Of a stretch of DNA of 64,000 nucleotides, positions 24,241-36,515 are shown one piece after another. This DNA is from Austropuccinia psidii (taxonomy: Eukaryota > Basidiomycota > Pucciniomycetes > Pucciniales > Sphaerophragmiaceae): the NCBI GenBank assembly GCA_023105745.1, contig JALGQZ010000011.1:17510975-17574974 (forward strand). Reading direction: 5' to 3'. A program made the position numbers and the translations under genes. A model generated the notes under the pieces. It was not told the DNA's origin. It did not search any database and was given only the letters and a program-made list of their open reading frames with translations. The stretch's first letter is position 1. Each line of letters begins with the position of its first letter.

Positions 24241-27200
24241 ATGTATAAATTTAAAAAGGGGAGAATTCAGGGATTTGGAATGAGGGAAGAACCTTTCAAA
24301 ATGTGAAAAAGAAGGGATAAAAGGTGTTCAAAGTCAAATAAAGTGGGAAAGGGTGGAATTAGGAAGTTTGAATTTAAAATAAAATAAGAGGGAAGGTTAA
24401 AAGGGAATTTTAGAGGCTTTGAAGCAGGTTTTTTTGGAGGAAAATGCAGTCTTTGGGGGAAAAAAGGAAAAAAAGTGTGGAAATATTTTCAAAATTTGTT
24501 TTTAATGCTTTTTTTCAAAAGAAAAAAATTGTTTTGGGGGATATAATGCGGATTATTTGGGTGTTTGGGTTTTTTGGGGGGGATGTGCAAAAAAAAATGA
24601 AACAAATGGGTTAGGGGGTTTTTGTGGGGAAAAAACCTTTTTTGGGGAGTTTGGAAGATTTTGCACCAATACATGTTTTTTTGTTTCATTTTAATTTAAA
24701 ATGGTCCCAGGGAACCCCTTATGTGTTTTTACCAATTTATGAAAAAAAGATGTAAGTTTTTAGTAAAAACATGTAAGGGCTTATATGGGTTTGCCAACAC
24801 CCTATCAAAGATAAAAAATTGATAAAATCCAAACACTAATGAAAATAGAATATCAAGCAATTCAAACAAAAACATGATTGGAAAAAATACTGATAAAATA
24901 TAAAAATCAAAACATCAAATATTGAATGAGAAGAGTTAATTATAAATCAACAAATTTTACAATATAAATATAAGACTGTTAAAAAATGAAATGGGATTTT
25001 CAGCAATAATATTGATTTAAAAACTTGTAAATATTTACAAAAACATAATTTTCAGCTTAAAAAGTCCATGAGGATCAAGAAATTCAAAAGTAAAAATTGA
25101 TGAAAAATTTTATTTCTTTCTCTTAACCACATTGAGACATCTTTCAGAGAACTTGAGCACCAAATATATTACTATTTTCAAAATGAGTTTCAATCAGATA
25201 AACAATATTTCTGTAATATTATTCAATACATTTTATGTGTAATTGATTTAAATTAGTAGCCCTCAATATACTCCAGCCTATTTGATAGCTTTGAGCTGTA
25301 TGAGAATACCAATTTATAAAAATTTCACATATCCAAATTTTTGTCAACCAGACTCTAACAAACATCCAACCCAGTCAGTGGGTGTCAGTTGGGCCAAGGT
25401 TTGAGCAGAAATTTAAATACATTTGACTAAAGCTTTATCCATAAATTAAAACAAATCTCAAAGCCCCCAAACAGGGTCCAAGAAGGTTTTTTTTGAAATT
25501 ATCACTTAGCAATTGCTCATTTTTTCTGAAAATAAAGCATTATGTAGCAGATTTAGTGCTATGTTAAGATTTTTCTGATGAAAACTCAAATAAAAATATG
25601 ATTCTCATTTAATCAGAAAGCTGAATAGCTTAGAAAAAATCTTTTTTTCAATATGAATATTGTTATATCATATTATGAATCCTTAGATAGACAAATTCAT
25701 GAAAATATTAATTTACTTAAATTTGACAAATTAGAAGCTTTAAAAAAATTTCCACAGTTTTTTACCAAATATTTTTAATAAAAAATTAAAAGGGAAAAAA
25801 TTTTATAGCTTTTCTAAAAACATTATGAAAATAAAATGAGCTTGAAAATTTACATACATGACTTTTTCAATTCTTTCTATTAATAAAAAAGGTATAAAAA
25901 GTGATGATAAAGCTTTAAAATGAAATTATTTTTTTATTTTTCAACTCTTTAGGAATTAAATCTCCAAATTAAAAACTAGCTTTTGGATGATATTTCAGAA
26001 AAATTGTGGATTAAATAATTTCAGAAATTAAAAGCTACCTTTTCAGCCTCAACCATTCCATCTTGAGGAAATTATTAGTATTGTATTCAAATGTATGAAC
26101 CCAATAGTTAAAAATTTTGAAAGTTTTATGTCTTTTATAAAGAGGGGATGAACTCATATTTCGTGAAAAGAAATTGATCAAAAGGTTGTTAATAAACCAT
26201 ATGGTTAATGATGTAGGGAAAAAATACAAAATAATATAGTTTACAAATCTGTGAAGAAGATTCCTATCTTTTAGGAATAATGAAAAAAATCCTTAAATGA
26301 TATACAATTTAAATATTCTCTTCAAATTCTCTTTTAGGAACTTACAAGCTTGAGTAGCATTTTCTCTTGAGTTCAATTAATCCATTTAACTATGTAAATT
26401 CCAAAAAAGTCCTTTTGACTATCTCCTTGATGATAAAAAGGCTCAAAGAATAATTTATCCAAAGCTTTACACTTATCAACCAAGCTTTTTCATATTATCG
26501 ATCATTCCAAAATATCTATTATATGAATGTCTTTAAGAGTAGTATTATGGAGCTTTCACATTGAACAGATATATATTTTTCCAGAAATATTAAAAATTTC
26601 TGAATGAAAGAGAATTCCAAAAAAGTTCATCTTTACCATTATCTTGAGCTTAGTATTTAAATAATAATCCTATTTAATAATCTTTCTTTAAATGAGAATA
26701 ATGAATCGGGTTTTGAATTTAATATTAATTTATTAGAGGGGAAGGCTTCAAATTTGCTATATTGAATGTGCATCAACATGAGGTACTTGTATTTGAATAT
26801 ACTTATTAATCTTTTGATACAGTCCTCAAATCTTTAAAGCTGATTACATTGATATAATTATTAATTGAAATTTATGAGGGTTATAAAACCTTTTCTTTAA
26901 AGTAGTCATATATAATTAAATTTATATTGTAAAAAATATGTTTCAATACATTTTAAATTCTTAATTAATTGAAAATGAAAATGAGCCACTATCAAATATT
27001 ACACCTATAATAAATTTTGAATTAGTAAATAATTGGAAATAAAGAAATAATGTGAAATAAATGTGAAAATGTTTTGGCATAAATAATTCCCTTTGAAAAC
27101 CCCATTATGAAATAATACATTATCTATATATATAAAAAAGTTAATTTTCAGTGAACCCAGGACTTTTTCAATCAAAATTGAAGCCTAAAAATTCCTTGAT

Positions 27201-28209
27201 ATTTACTTCCTTATTTTTTTATATTATGTGCAGCTTTGTTGGGAATTTTTATTTTAAATAAGATTATTATTTATGAAAATAATTAATATTTATAAAAAAC
27301 TGGAATAGTTTTAAATATTCTTGTTTTTATGAAGGAATAATAATTTATTCCCTTGTTTTTATTGGTAAAATTGATGATAATATTTCTCATTTCTCTCTGG
27401 AAAAGAAAAGAAAATTTATAAAGTGGGTTTATTTTGATTTCCTCATGTTAGTAGATCTCATGGAATTCTTTTTAAAGAATAATATTGTTATTAAGAAAAG
27501 AAAATTTTTAAATATATTCTTATATATTAGCTTATTGTGAAATTTTTGGGTATATTGTTAGCTATATGATATGCTAGGAGATTATTTTTTAACAATAAGA
27601 GATGTCAGCATATTTTTATCCAGGGAAAAGGGCATTACAATGAATAAAAATTGAATTTGAAAAAACTAAACATGGTGTTTCCAGTTAGTTTCAAATTCCA
27701 AAACAAAATCAAAGGCATAGAGAAATAGAAACCTATAACCAGTAAGTGTTTTTTGACAAGTAATTGATTTTGAGTTTAATACTCAAAATGAAATTCTAAT
27801 ATAGCTTTCCAATGGGTGAAAGAGAAATGGATATATTTTAATTTGTGTTCAATTTCCTTAAATTATAATAGATGAATCCTTCAGAAAAGATTAATGATGA
27901 ATATTACATGAATTTTGTTTTTTTGTGAGTAAGAGAAACTCATGAGGGATAATTCTTTTGAAAAAAATTGTTTGACCTCAATATTTTTGACTGTGAAAAT
28001 ATTGAAATCTGATGAGAGAAATTTAAGATAAAAACTTATCAAAGGGAATATGTGATAGGAAACTGAAAAATAGCATGCATGAAACGTGAGAAACTTGCAA
28101 TGATTTGTTCCATTGTTATTGGAGTTATATTGATTTGGGGATGAAAGAGGTTTTTGAAATAAATTATTATTTAGTATTGCAATAATCTACATAGCTTAAT
28201 TTATTTCAT
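24241..28209. other. 4-kb AT-rich stretch, no gene recognised
   Basis: No recognisable frame. 24,400-24,690 is purine-rich with long G runs, including GGGTGTTTGGGTTTTTTGGG near 24,558. The remainder is A/T-rich with practically no CpG. It may be deeply decayed transposon sequence. Confidence 0.65.
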
Positions 28210-28734
28210 ATGCAGTATTTAGTAACCATTAAAATCCTGCTGGGAAGGGAACCAAACAATGATAGAAAGTTGGAACCCATTATGAAGCAAGCTGGAAGGC
28301 TGGTTGGACCTGGGTTAAACCTGCTATCCCTGCTGGAGGGGGTAGCTTTTTTTTATGGTGATATATGGCCATTGTGGTTCTTCATGGGACTGGTGGCCAA
28401 AATGGGGCCAGGTGGGCCAAGAGACATGGCCCATTGGCCTCATTGGATTTAGGCCAAACAGGTACCAGAGGGGTCTATGGAGCGTAGGCATTTTGGGGGG
28501 GCTAAATGACCCCAAATGATCATTTAAGCCAAAATTACCCTAATCAAAAGGGTCAGGCCAGGGCTCATAGGCCTATAGGACACTGGAGAGGTTCCCAGGC
28601 CCAATTTCAGTGGGATGGCCTGGGGGTCCAGGATATGGCCTGTGAGGCCATAAAAGAGGTGAGTATGGCCAATTGACCATAAGGTGGTTATGACAGGATT
28701 CACCCTAAATACACCCATTGTTGTGACACTACCT
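28210..28734 (+). repeat. GGCC-rich repeat-like block
   Basis: This block is much richer in G and C than its surroundings but lacks CpG, with GGCC recurring many times between about 28,355 and 28,680. It begins near the palindromic motif at 28,323-28,346 shared with 16,816-16,839. Frames here (for example 28,210-28,452) show no known domain. It lies just upstream of the hAT C-terminal half. Confidence 0.45.
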
Positions 28735-29627
28735 CACTATTAACTCATTTATGTACCATATGGAACTCCAATTATGATATGCTACAATGTGCATACTCTC
28801 TTGGGGAGGCCTATGATCAGTTTTGTGGACATTCCTTGAATGGGAGAAAGTAAAGGTGATAATAAATTTCCTCCTTCCTCTCTATGAAGAAACATTTATC
28901 ATTTGTGGATCAGAATACCCAATGATCAATTACACATTACCACTCTATATTCCATTAATCAAACCAATTAACAAGGTAACCTATTATAACTCTAAGCAAA
29001 AACAAAATGAAAAAGCTGAGCCTTATTGTCTAAATATAGGCCTGTGAGAAGTATGACATACAGCAAATTGAACTGGCAGAAGCTGCAATGAAAGCCAAAT
29101 TCTCAAAATACCTTCAATTATTAACCAAAAAAAAATCCATCATATGTGCCTCAGTTCTCAACCCACAATTCAAACTGAGGTTTTTTTTAAGAAACAACTC
29201 CTTATTAACTTGTTTTGACCTGTCAGCCAGTCATATTGCAAAAACCTTTGAAGATGAGGCAAGAAGACACTTTGGTGACTCAATATCCACTGGACCTACT
29301 GAAAATCTAGGCCTGGGTTTTTTTGATGACATGTACACATCAACATCCCTAGAAGCCAGCTTATTAGAAATGGAACTTCAGAGGTTCTTTGCAGAACCTA
29401 TTGAACCAAAGTCAACCAATGTACTACAATTCTGGAGGTCTTGATGCACTGCCTTCCCTACACTAGGGGGAATGGCACATAAGTATTTAACCATTCCTAC
29501 AACAAGTGCACCATTGGAAAGGATATTTTCCTGTGGTAGGAAAATCCTCACTGCCATGCACATAGAGAAATCGGCATGTCTCAAAGGTTGGATGCAAACC
29601 TTTGGTCATATCTACTATAATCATTAG
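28735..29627 (+). pseudogene. hAT-family transposase, C-terminal half
   Basis: First frame (28,823-29,047): WEKVKVIINFLLPLYEETF, ICGSEYPMINYTLPLYIPL, the helical region after the catalytic core. After a shift, 29,088-29,627 reads through one in-frame TGA (29,442-29,444) and ends at TAG (29,625-29,627). It holds a KYLQLL...CASVLNPQFKL segment and the hAT dimerisation domain: LQFW, FPTLGGMAHKYLTIPTTSAP, LERIFSCGRKILTAM, CLKGW. The domain mediates multimerisation of active transposases. Upstream parts are not adjacent. It is broken, but less decayed than the N-terminal half at 14,640. Confidence 0.85.
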
Positions 29628-30552
29628 CATTTTTCATTTTTTGCTTTTATTGTATTTCTAGTACTTTGCATTATTGTGTTTGTGCAATGGCTAAGAGTTC
29701 AAAAATTAGTTCAAGAGGAATAAGAGCCCCTTGGGGGCTCCACCTCCATACTGTCCCCCGACCCATTTTGAGATCACAAGGCCAATAATGAAAGATGAGG
29801 AGGTCCCGCCTCCGACGGAGAAACCTCGAAAAGTAGGGGTTGGGCGACACCCTTAGTGAGCATGCAGGGGATGTAGCATATCATGCCTATCACTTCAGGT
29901 AAAGTTGTTTTGGAGATGATGTCACCAGGATTGTTCATGCAAGGCCCTCAACATCATTTCTTCATTGCTGTTCAATCTTGAGTTATTTGTCATCACATAT
30001 CATCTTGCCCTTGCAAATGCGAAAATGTTGATTTTCATGACCTGTCAAGATTCTCCATCACTACTCAACAGCTTGCTATAGGGTGGGTTAGAAATACTAC
30101 TGTTTTGTAAATTGTGGCTTTTCGTCATTCCTTTCAAATGTTTTATGATTTTAACTTGGAACCTGAGTATATCAAAGAAAAAAACCAAAGGCGATAATGC
30201 TCTAAAAAGCTCATTTGTCTATGTAAGAAAACGCAGGGTTGAATTACTAAAAAAAAATATTATCTAAGCGTAGAACAAAAAATGCTTGGATTTACTTTAT
30301 GATCAATAGGAGAGGCGAACAAAGAGTATTGTTTTATGATAAATATCAAAGACTTTCTGAGACATTTATTTAAGCTAATAAGATACCAGATGAGAAAAAA
30401 ACTGTTTTTCTAAGAAAAAAAAAGACATGGAAAAATTAAAGAATGTCCTCATAAAGTTTTTTTCTGCAAAAAGTACTACCATCTATTTAAAAGAAAGAGA
30501 ACCCCTGATGCCTTAATGAAAAATAAAATGATACATGAAATATGGCAAAAAT
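29628..30552. other. spacer at the left edge of the genic island
   Basis: No gene. A 17-nt hairpin GAGCCCCTTGGGGGCTC lies at 29,724-29,740 and CTCCGACGGAG near 29,812. From about 29,750 CpG dinucleotides reappear, marking the change from transposon-derived to genic DNA. The part next to 30,553 would hold the 3' UTR of the heparinase-like gene. Confidence 0.6.
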
Positions 30553-33364
30553 TTAATGGGAGGTTAGGCTCCATTGATTTAATGGTACGTTCTTTGGCGA
30601 CATCTTAGCATTGAATTGGCCTCCCCATTGTGGGGTAAACAATACAGTTACTGTTTGAGTGCCTGCCGGAATATTTGCCGCCAAGACTGTAACACCTGGG
30701 TTTGGTAAATCCGGTGATCCACTTGGAAGTGGTGGTAGCGTTGGCACTCTGACTGGTTGCACACTTTCAAACTTTGATCCAGCTGGGGACAGTAACGTGG
30801 CGGTCATTTTCTTGCCATTTAATTCAAGATCTGTAATGTTGACCAAACGAAATTTTATTTTTAGCGAAACGCTGATTATTTCAAAATGAAAGCTTCAATG
30901 CTTACTGGCTGTGGCACCATCCCCCGAAATATGAATGGTGGCATTAGTGTGAACTCGCCATTGAGAAGTTGTGCCTGCAGAGGTAATTTCATCTTGTAAG
31001 AGAACTTGTGTTCGACCGTTAAGCAGTCGAACCCCACGTTGAACTGCTGTGCCGTTGTAAGCTTGACTTAGGTCAGTGATCCAATAAGCAGTAGATTGAC
31101 CCGAATTGATATTATAATTAATATTATCTTGAGCATCACCGGTAGATTCATACTTGACCACAGGGTTAGATGATGCCGGATTTTGATTGAGACCACCCAT
31201 TAAGAGAGTATTTTGACCGGGAGTACCACATCGATAGTAAGACCAACGGACACTATTAGATGCCTCAGAAGAGAAATAACCTGTTCCTAAATAATCATTT
31301 TGACACAACTGTCCGACCCAGCGTTCGCCAAGAGCATCGAGAGAAAGATCACCAGCATCTAGATCACCATGAGTCTGATGGCCGGTCAAGTTGCCAGACT
31401 TGACTGAGACATAAAGTCCATCAGTATTAGTCCATGAGGAACGCATCGATACCCAAGCATCGCTAGGGTCAGAAAAGCTATGATCTAGTGGTAAACCGAT
31501 AAACCATCCACCTGCGACTTGAGGATTATACCAGAACATGCTCAATGGATCAGGAGCGTCTTGACGATCCCGTTGGTATAAGATGTAACGAGGAACTAAA
31601 CAAAATATTTTTTTTGTCAAAAAAAAAACCCTTACAAGCGACTGATGCAGTGATTTATGGGATTTGCTTACTTTGGAACTGATCGCCGTAAAATAGCATT
31701 GGATTAGCAGTAGCCACATATTTATTTGGACCACAATCACCGGTGTTGGCTTTGTCTAAAATGCGATTGAAAGGTTAAGGATGAACATATTTGAGAAAGT
31801 TTTTAATCAAGTCGACTACTTTACTTACAAGTGTTACCATAAACATGCATATGGTAAAGACCAGTCAGGTTGTAAGAAGGATTGGCTGTTAACATTTGTT
31901 GAGTGCTACCTGTTGCTGTTAATAAGGCCGAAGTTGCATGAGCATGGCCTTGAGAACCGAAGTACCTAGGTTATGAATTAGGTTGTTTTTTGTTTTAAAA
32001 TGAACGACATAAATAAAAGCCAACGAAATTGGACCAATTAAATGATTGATTTACCAATAATCAGATGTTTCACTCCAAGTCCCGTCAGCGGAAACGGCAT
32101 TGACACAGTTTGTTGAAGCAGATTGTAAAGCTAATGGAAGCAGCTTTTGAGCGGTTCCAGTTGGATCTTCGTTCATGATAGCTAGCGACCCAACGATCAT
32201 TCCACCATTCGTGACACAGTTCCAATTACCATTTGTGGTTAGGAACCAAGCGTTATTAGCGTGCGATTCTATACCTTTTTGAAGACCTAATGTGATGATG
32301 GACCACATGATAGCGTTTCCTGAATTGAAACTTGATTAGTTTTCAAGCTGATGATTTGATTGATGATTTATAAAGAACTTACTTTGATCAGGTGTCCAAG
32401 CATCATACAGCCAATCATATGCAATTGCAAAAGCAATTGTAAATTCACTAACATCTAACCAATGACTACAAAAAAGCAATTGAGGCGAATTAATTGACTG
32501 AAGGGAATGAATCAATTAATTCGGCAAGAAAACAAGGATGATTTACTCGGTGTTCCAGTTATTTCCAGTCCTTCCAAACGGTTGAGACGTATTTCCCGAA
32601 GCAACTTGTAGTTCTCTCCAAGCTCTGTCGGCCCATTTTGTATCATTTGATAGCTTGTAAGCATAGGCCCAATGTTTTAATCTAAGCTGAACTTCACGAG
32701 CCACGTCGAGTACACCGGATCCGGCATAACCACCATCAATTGAATAATTAGTTGGTGGGAGGTTATAAAACATGGTAGCATTTAAGAAAATTGTAGCATT
32801 CCAGCTGGCCAGATAAGGGTCGTTTTGGATTAGGGCAGGTAAACGAGCCCATTTGTAGGCAGGGGCAAACAATCGAGGATGATCTTGACGAACAGAAGAA
32901 CCAGATTGATCAGGCTGATTTGGATCTGTGCCCCAGCTCAAGGCATTTGAAGAAGAAAAAGAAGGGGGCGAATTAAAAAATTGATTTGCTGATTGAGGGT
33001 ACTGCGGTACGCCATAAGAGCTATAGCCGGAGAAGAGGACTTGATGCAGGTCTTTTCCGGCACTTGCACCTGCGCCGCTTGCAGAAGCAACAGCGCTGAA
33101 GGTTGGACTTTTGGATGAATCTTTTGAAGAATGAGCACCGAGGATACCACCGAGGATAGCGGCGATGATGATAGCGACCAAGGCGATTGGTAGACCGAAT
33201 TTGACCCAAGGCTTTGTCTTCTGCTTTGGAGCTGGATTCTTTCTGGGTGGATTCAAGTCTGTTTGATTGGCCTTGGGCTCAAAGGCATCATCGTTTGCAT
33301 TACTATATTCAACTTTACTCAGCGGTCTTGATTGCGAATCGGAACTGAGACGTCTGCCATACAT
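30553..33364 (-). CDS. heparinase II/III-family protein, single-pass membrane anchored
   Basis: Seven exons on minus: 33364-32547, 32465-32383, 32319-32055, 31965-31829, 31755-31672, 31595-30906, 30830-30553. All six introns are GT...AG (63-89 nt), phases agree, giving 784 residues. The start is the ATG at 33,364. Residues 1-54 are polar and basic, about 57-77 form one transmembrane helix, followed by a Ser/Ala-rich stalk, which suggests a type II membrane protein with an outward or secreted catalytic part. The middle is the helical (alpha/alpha)-barrel-like region (HWLDVSEFTIAFAIAYDWLYD). Residues 535-555 hold the family motif HQTHGDLDAGDLSLDALGERW. Family members are polysaccharide lyases acting on acidic glycans; the substrate here is unknown. 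The last intron was placed to keep phase and is the least certain join. Confidence 0.85.
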
Positions 33365-33719
33365 GATCAAAGTAGCACGAGATGAAGCCTGAAGCGATAA
33401 ATCGAATTTTGAAAGCCAGCGATCTAAACGATTGAAGGAAACGATGGCTGAGGAATATTGAAAATGGAAGATTGATAACGAAAAGTACTAGGAGAGGAGA
33501 ATCCTAGTCCAGTCTCGACATCCCTTGGTAAGAGCGGGTAAACTACTGCGGAGACTGTTTACTGTAACTGATTAATTAGCGCAATTTGACTGAGCTCGAG
33601 GCGAGGCGAGGCGGGGCGGGGCGGGGAATTAGGGAACACTGGGTGAGGCTGGGCTGATGGGCGTAGAGAAACCAGCCAGGGCTCAACTAATTCAATGTAC
33701 TGTGGATGACTGCTCAAAA
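33365..33719 (-). promoter_or_regulatory. upstream region of the heparinase-like gene
   Basis: CpG-containing DNA between the start codon and the AT-rich spacer. It includes a short GC-rich repeat (GAGGCGAGGCGAGGCGGGGC at about 33,599-33,618, then two more GGGGC steps), the only such motif in the region. A GC-box-like promoter element is a reasonable guess. No TATA box was identified. Confidence 0.4.
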
Positions 33720-36515
33720 AATTATAAAAAATTCATTAAAACTTCATCAATCTCACTCAAATAAGCTCAAAAGGTTGTTAAAAGGGAAAAACTCACTTGG
33801 AATGATAAGAAAAACATAGAAAGTTTGGATTTCATTTTTTATGAATGGGAAGGAAACATTCCATAAGGCTTCCATGAGAGACTGTGTGGCCAAATTGGTA
33901 CTCACATTCACAAATTACCTAAAAGAAGACTAAGAGTCACATTTAAACAGTATTTGAGGATTCTTTTTCTTTGGAACAAGAATGGATTATGTCTTTCAAG
34001 AAATTAATTATTGCTTAATTGTCGATTTCTAATTGATAGAGAAATTTTACCAATTCAAAACTTTTTTGCTCAAAAATTGTATTTAATAATTTTGATTGAG
34101 TTTTTTAAAGAAACTAAAAATATTTAATAATCGATTTATATTGAAAAAGACAATGTATTGACCTCATATGAATATCAAAATTACAAAATATATCTTAAGA
34201 GCATGAATTTCAAAACTTCAAAGAATAATTTTCTTCTGAAAATTCAAGTGAAAAAAATAGATATATATAATCATTAATTTAATTGATTTTTTCCAAAATT
34301 TCAGGCTTTCAAATTAAAAGAGCATTATATATAAATTTTTTAAAACTCACAATGTTTGAAGTGTTTCATTTTTTTATTCATAAAAAAGCTGGAAATTAAA
34401 TGATTCCTTCAAATGACACTTGTTTTTCTGAGTTTTAAGAGGAAGACAAATTAAAAAACCCTTCATTTATTTTCTTTTGTTAAGGGAAAAAAAGAAAACA
34501 AATAGTTTTGAATAACAACTACTTTAATTAAAATGACAATAAGAGTAGAATTCGACATTTTATTTTGAATTATGACATAATTTCCTTCAAGTTTATTTTG
34601 AAATAAACCTTATTCCACAAATAATTACATATGTAGTGAATTGTTGAAAAAATAAAAATTAATATTCTTTAGTGATAATTTCTAATAATTCTGAATTCAA
34701 AATTTTTCTTTTATTCAGATTCTTCCAAGAAAATGACAAAACCCAATAATTGTACAAAAAAACATTTCTTTTTCAAATGGAAAATTTTGAGACACATTTT
34801 TTTTTTATTTTTTGAAAAGAACATTCTAAGATAATTCTATTTTTTCTCATAACTTCATTTGAAAAGAGAACATCATTCATTTTAATTTCCAAAAAAAAGG
34901 ATATCATTTCAATTTTTTTGAGAATTACTGATTTATATTATTGAATGAATCAGCATTATGAGAAAAAAAATACTTTGAGAAATAGTGACAAAGTTTATTA
35001 TCTAAAAACCTTAATATACACTAAAACTAATTGTTTTTTCTTTAAAAAAAAGGATCATCATTAATGTTACTTTTAAATTTAGGAATGAAGATTTAAATGA
35101 AAAAAATCTCTTTCCCATATAATTTCTTGTTTTAAAAACGCAAAATAAAATATAAGTAATAAGTTTTTATTTTATAAAAAGTCATTGAAACTACTTTTAA
35201 GGTGTTTTTAATTCAATTTTTTGTAATGGTTTTTTTATTAACTATATGAAATATATTTTTCAAAGAAAAAAAGTTTATTCATGATCACTTTAAAAGGTTT
35301 CAATTTAATAATATAATTTCTCTTCAAAAAATTATTAATATAAGTTTGATTCAACCTTTTTTTAAGGATTTCTATTTGTATTTTCATTTATAAGGGTAAT
35401 TAAAGTGATACAAGGGTATTTTTGATTTGGATATATATGGTAATTTGAAATTTAGAAAAAAACAAAAAACAAAATGAAAACTTTCAAAAAGAAGTGAAAG
35501 AGAAGTCCAATTAATCATTTTGTTTTTTGCAAATGACAGATGTGATTTTTCTGTTTTTAAGAGATGAAATTAGATTAGAAGTAGATTAAGCTTAAGATTA
35601 AAAGGGTCTTAGAGGTAATTATCACATTAACCTAATAATTGTTTGATATCCTTTTTGTGGAGGTATACTTTGATTTTTAAAACCTAGTAAACAGTTCAAT
35701 CAGAATTAACAATGATGCATGCACCATTGACATCATTCAATGTGCAAATTTGCTACGTTGATGATGTAATAACAAGGCTCTCAGATTTAAACACTTAATA
35801 TTTATTATTTATATTTTTTGCGGCATGTCTCCTTTGGACACCCAAGTTCTCAACTCCAGTTAGAATGATGTGCCTCACCTGCTTTAACATTAATAGCTCT
35901 CAAAACCAAATCTCATCAAAGTAGCTTCTTTCTTTAAAACAAAATAAGAACTGTTCAAAATTTATGGATGACATGAATTCTACAGTCACAAATTAAGCAA
36001 AATACATTGGGAACCCAATGAAAAGGTAATTCACCACATATGACTTTGGTTTGGTCAGCATTCCCCACTCATAACCTTCGCTGCAACATCAAATGCTATG
36101 TTTGCCTGCAAGCTTCATCCAATTCTAAGCAAATCTTTTTAGTTTAAGTTAACTTATTTACTAAAAACTCCATGAGGTTATAAACATCCTGTGAATGGTT
36201 GGGGCGACGTGTTTGATATCTGGAAGGCCACAAGGACATAGTATTGAACCACATTGTATGAAAGAAACTCACGGATTTTGCACAACTTTGCGACTACTGA
36301 AACAATGAAAAAAAAGCGAAAAGAAAAATGAATTTTGATTTTACATTAAGCCTACGGCAGGGGAAGCTGGCAAAACACAGCCATGACAAAAAGCTTTGAA
36401 CTTGGCACAGAAAACCTGCAAAAAAAACAAGGGCAGTATTATCTACAGACTATACGCAAATGACAAAGGATGGTTCACGGTAAGTACAAAAAATGCAAGA
36501 ACAAATTAAGAAGGG
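33720..36515. other. AT-rich spacer between the two host genes
   Basis: About 2.1 kb of A/T-rich DNA with no coding homology and almost no CpG, then from about 35,800 a mixed-composition stretch (3' flank of the RAD6-type gene). Nothing else recognised. Confidence 0.65.

Noticed and set aside
24605..24620. GGGTTAGGGGG, telomere-like
   Set aside because: A single occurrence within a G-run cluster, no tandem TTAGGG array.
24489..24689. Minus-strand frame rich in Lys, His and Pro
   Set aside because: Antisense of the G-rich tract, low complexity.
30659..30889. 76-codon frame on plus
   Set aside because: Antisense to the last exon of the heparinase-like gene.
33368..33370. Start of the heparinase-like protein two codons upstream
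   Set aside because: That codon is TTG; the first ATG is at 33,362-33,364.
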